A model generated the notes under the pieces. The model searched no databases, was not told the origin of the DNA, and worked only from the letters and a program-made list of their open reading frames with translations. A DNA stretch of 64,000 nucleotides from Phycisphaerae bacterium (GTDB lineage: Bacteria > Planctomycetota > Phycisphaerae > UBA1845). The DNA is taken from positions 1-64,000 of the forward strand of contig JABWBH010000009.1 in assembly GCA_013360585.1 (NCBI GenBank), given 5' to 3'. The position numbers and the translations under genes are program-made. How positions within the stretch are numbered: position 1 is the stretch's first letter; every line of letters begins with the position of its first letter. Positions 62,153-64,000 of this stretch are shown here, piece after piece.

Positions 62153-62821
62153 TCACATCTGATCCGCGAACGATCGCAGATCCGCGAACTCGGCGAGCGG
62201 CGCGGCGTCTCCGGTCCGTCTCTCCCCGCGACGGTTGATCCAGATAAAGGGCAGTCCCAGCCGTCGCGCAGGGACGCCGTCATGATAGACGCTCTGCGCG
62301 ACGTGCAAAAGCCCCTGCGCGCCGCCGTGCAGGTCGATCAGACGGCGAAAGTGTCCCTCCGCGGGCTTGTACGAGCGGACATCTTCGGCGGTGATGAGGA
62401 AGTCGAAGCTGAGATCGATCCGGGCGATCGTGCGCGCAAGGAGGTCGCGGTCGACGTTCGAGAGAATGCCGAGGCGGAACCGGCGGCCGAGCTTCAGCAG
62501 GGCGTCCCGAGTGTCCGGGAAGACAGGCCAGTCTCCGACGGAGTCGCCGACGGAGCGGGCGTGCGCGTCGTGGAAAGGAAATCCGAGTCGGGCGGCTGCG
62601 CCAAGCACGGCGTTGCGGACGACGTCGCGATACCGAAGGTAAGGCCCGGACTCAACCGCCGCCTCCTGCTCCAGATACGCGTCGAAGAACTCAGGCGGAG
62701 ACGGCGTCGTTCCTCGGGCGAGTGCGGTGCGCAAGCCGGTCTCCCAGTCGACGAGCGTTCCGTAACAGTCGAAGGTCAGCGTGTGCGTTCTCGCCAGGAT
62801 GTCGGAAAGTGCGGCGATCAT
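62153..62821 (-). CDS. HAD-superfamily hydrolase (haloacid dehalogenase-like)
   Basis: 222 residues from ATG 62821. HAD motifs: I in TFDCYGTLVDW, II in LGILSNVD, III in SYKPAEGHFRRL, IV around GVPARRLGLPFIWINR. The order and length match type II haloacid dehalogenases and related phosphatases. The start is supported only by an AAGGA about 12 bp upstream. The longer TTG start at 62854 is an alternative. Confidence 0.9.
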   Translation of the reverse strand: MIAALSDILARTHTLTFDCYGTLVDWETGLRTALARGTTPSPPEFFDAYLEQEAAVESGPYLRYRDVVRNAVLGAAARLGFPFHDAHARSVGDSVGDWPVFPDTRDALLKLGRRFRLGILSNVDRDLLARTIARIDLSFDFLITAEDVRSYKPAEGHFRRLIDLHGGAQGLLHVAQSVYHDGVPARRLGLPFIWINRRGERRTGDAAPLAEFADLRSFADQM

Positions 62822-62923
62822 CCGAAGGTTCGTCCTTTTTGTGTCTTGCGGCAACGATCGCGCCGTCAGGTTTTCGCTCAGCGCGATTGTTGGCGGCGCG
62901 GTTGCAGGATAGGTTCATTGTGC

Positions 62924-64000
62924 ATGACCGCACCCTCGGCGACAACCGGCGCAGACTCTCGACCGACGGCGCGAACCCCTGCAACCGCGGGCGGTCTTGC
63001 GGACGATGCTCGCGCGTCGACTGAGGATCGCATCCGCTGTCTTGACGCGATGGCGCGGTCGGCGGAGTCCGTGCGGGTGCGGTTGCTGTCGAGAGAGGGG
63101 GCGTGGTCGTGGGTCCGGCTGATGACGTTCCTGGCGGCGCTGACGGGGTGGTATCCGCTGCGGGCGAGTGACCTGCTGGGCTTGAGTGCGTCGGGGTTGT
63201 GTTTCACGGCGTTTCTGGTCGTCGCGGGACGCCACCGTGAAGTGCGCCGAAAGCGCGAGGGCGTGGACCGGGAGCTGACGATCCTTGCGGAGTCGCGTCG
63301 CCGGATTCTCGAACCGTTATGCCTGGTGCGATCGGGCGACCGTCCGGTTGTGTCCGCGGACGTGCCGGCGGCGGCGTCGCTGCTGAACGACGGATTTCGC
63401 GGCGCGCTGACGGAGCAGGAGTTGGACGATCTCGATGTTTACGCCGGCGCGACGGGGCTCTTCGGATTACTCAACCGCGGGTCGACGGTGATCGGGGCGC
63501 GGCGGCTTGCTGAAATGATCGAGCGGCCGATGCTGGATCCGGAAGCGTTGCGCCGGCGTCAGACGACGCTTGCGGCGCTGACGAAGGAGTCCGAGGCTCG
63601 CATCCGCGTGATGGCGGGACTGGCGGCGCTGCGCGGGCGCGATGAGGCGCTGGAGCGGTTGATCCCGGCGATCGAAGGGGCGAAGGCGCTGACCGGCACG
63701 GGCGAGGTGATGGCGCTGCGGATCTGGTCGGGGGTGTCGTTGATTCTGGCGTTCTACCTGTTGTACCGCGTCGGAAGCGGAGAATACGCGGTCGGAGGGT
63801 GGGTGCTGGCGTTGCTGGTGGTCAACGCAGTGCTGTTCCGCTCCCGGGCCGTCGAACTGCACGAGGCGCTGGGACCGTGGCGACGAGCCGGTGCGGCGGC
63901 GGAGGGGTTGCTCACGGCGGCGCTGGGCGCGGGGGAAGCGCTACCGCGAGCGGGAGAACTGTCGGAACTCTCGGATGCTTTGAACGAGGCGGCGTCAGGC
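62924..64000 (+). CDS. membrane-anchored MutS-like protein (3' end outside window)
   Basis: Read directly: an open frame of 359 codons from ATG 62924 that runs off the edge. Two membrane helices lie near 65-80 and 85-105, then a helical region with DLDVYAGATGLFGLLNRGST and ARRLAEMIERPMLD, the lever/core pattern of MutS-family proteins. A further pair of helices follows near 272-310. Family members of this kind end in the MutS ATPase domain, which would be beyond the window. Their membrane location separates them from mismatch repair proper. The role is unknown. Confidence 0.8.
   Translation, partial: MTAPSATTGADSRPTARTPATAGGLADDARASTEDRIRCLDAMARSAESVRVRLLSREGAWSWVRLMTFLAALTGWYPLRASDLLGLSASGLCFTAFLVVAGRHREVRRKREGVDRELTILAESRRRILEPLCLVRSGDRPVVSADVPAAASLLNDGFRGALTEQELDDLDVYAGATGLFGLLNRGSTVIGARRLAEMIERPMLDPEALRRRQTTLAALTKESEARIRVMAGLAALRGRDEALERLIPAIEGAKALTGTGEVMALRIWSGVSLILAFYLLYRVGSGEYAVGGWVLALLVVNAVLFRSRAVELHEALGPWRRAGAAAEGLLTAALGAGEALPRAGELSELSDALNEAASG

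Overview
The window is 64 kb of GC-rich DNA with the habits of a planctomycete, most likely Phycisphaerae or a close relative. No rRNA or other marker was available, so this placement is an inference. It rests on an ECF sigma factor overlapping the gene of a Ser/Thr kinase with WD40 repeats, an operon of MoxR, DUF58, BatA/VWA and DUF4175-type proteins, secreted proteins with DCNGNGVPDECD repeats, an FTIDGGGG-type secreted protein, and a bacterial deoxyhypusine synthase-like protein. No prophage, insertion sequence, rRNA or CRISPR array was seen.

Layout. 1-2802 (minus, cut by the window edge): an NLR-like P-loop NTPase with a hydrophobic N-terminus, a helical or coiled-coil stretch, a STAND ATPase core and 42-residue tandem repeats. 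It is the best candidate here for an undescribed defence or signalling protein. 2981-6661 (plus): an RluA-family pseudouridine synthase and an ABC exporter pair. 7242-10420: a lipoprotein with a hydrolase-like triad, a Tat-exported TIM-barrel protein and the deoxyhypusine synthase homologue. 10624-11893 (plus): thiS and thiG. 11897-29160 (minus): eleven genes in one direction, starting with MoxR, DUF58, BatA/VWA, VWA, DUF4175-type, a small anchored protein, a prenyltransferase-repeat protein and an NPCBM protein, and followed by a patatin lipoprotein, a metallo-beta-lactamase hydrolase and a GlmU-like enzyme. Several neighbours overlap by 1 or 4 nt. The set looks like a cell-envelope assembly or quality-control module. 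29541-29765: csrA with a good sigma-70-type promoter.

30042-34140 holds an M20 peptidase coupled to a zinc-ribbon membrane protein, and a solute-binding protein coupled to a beta-carbonic anhydrase. 34636-48518 is rich in extracellular proteins: a subtilisin, an FTIDGGGG protein, an exo/endonuclease-phosphatase-fold enzyme, a beta-roll adhesin-like protein, a coiled-coil protein and a further secreted protein. The sigma factor and WD40 kinase sit in the middle of it. 48597-58600 holds an aldehyde dehydrogenase, an SSS symporter with its DUF3311 partner, RNase Y, a DDAH-family hydrolase, a YkgJ-type cysteine-cluster protein and tRNA-Val(CAC). 58589-64000 holds small genes, an RRM protein, a HAD hydrolase and the start of a membrane MutS-like protein.

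Short repeats form a second layer. Heptad tandem repeats lie at 5177-5225 and 10829-10877. Small GC-rich hairpins with a TCC-type loop are scattered between genes. Both kinds recur inside the symporter gene as a low-complexity linker, which suggests that intergenic repeat DNA was captured in frame.

Long open frames antisense to these genes are common in this GC-rich sequence and were treated as shadows. Start codons were moved from the longest frame where a Shine-Dalgarno site, a signal peptide or a stop/start overlap gave a reason.
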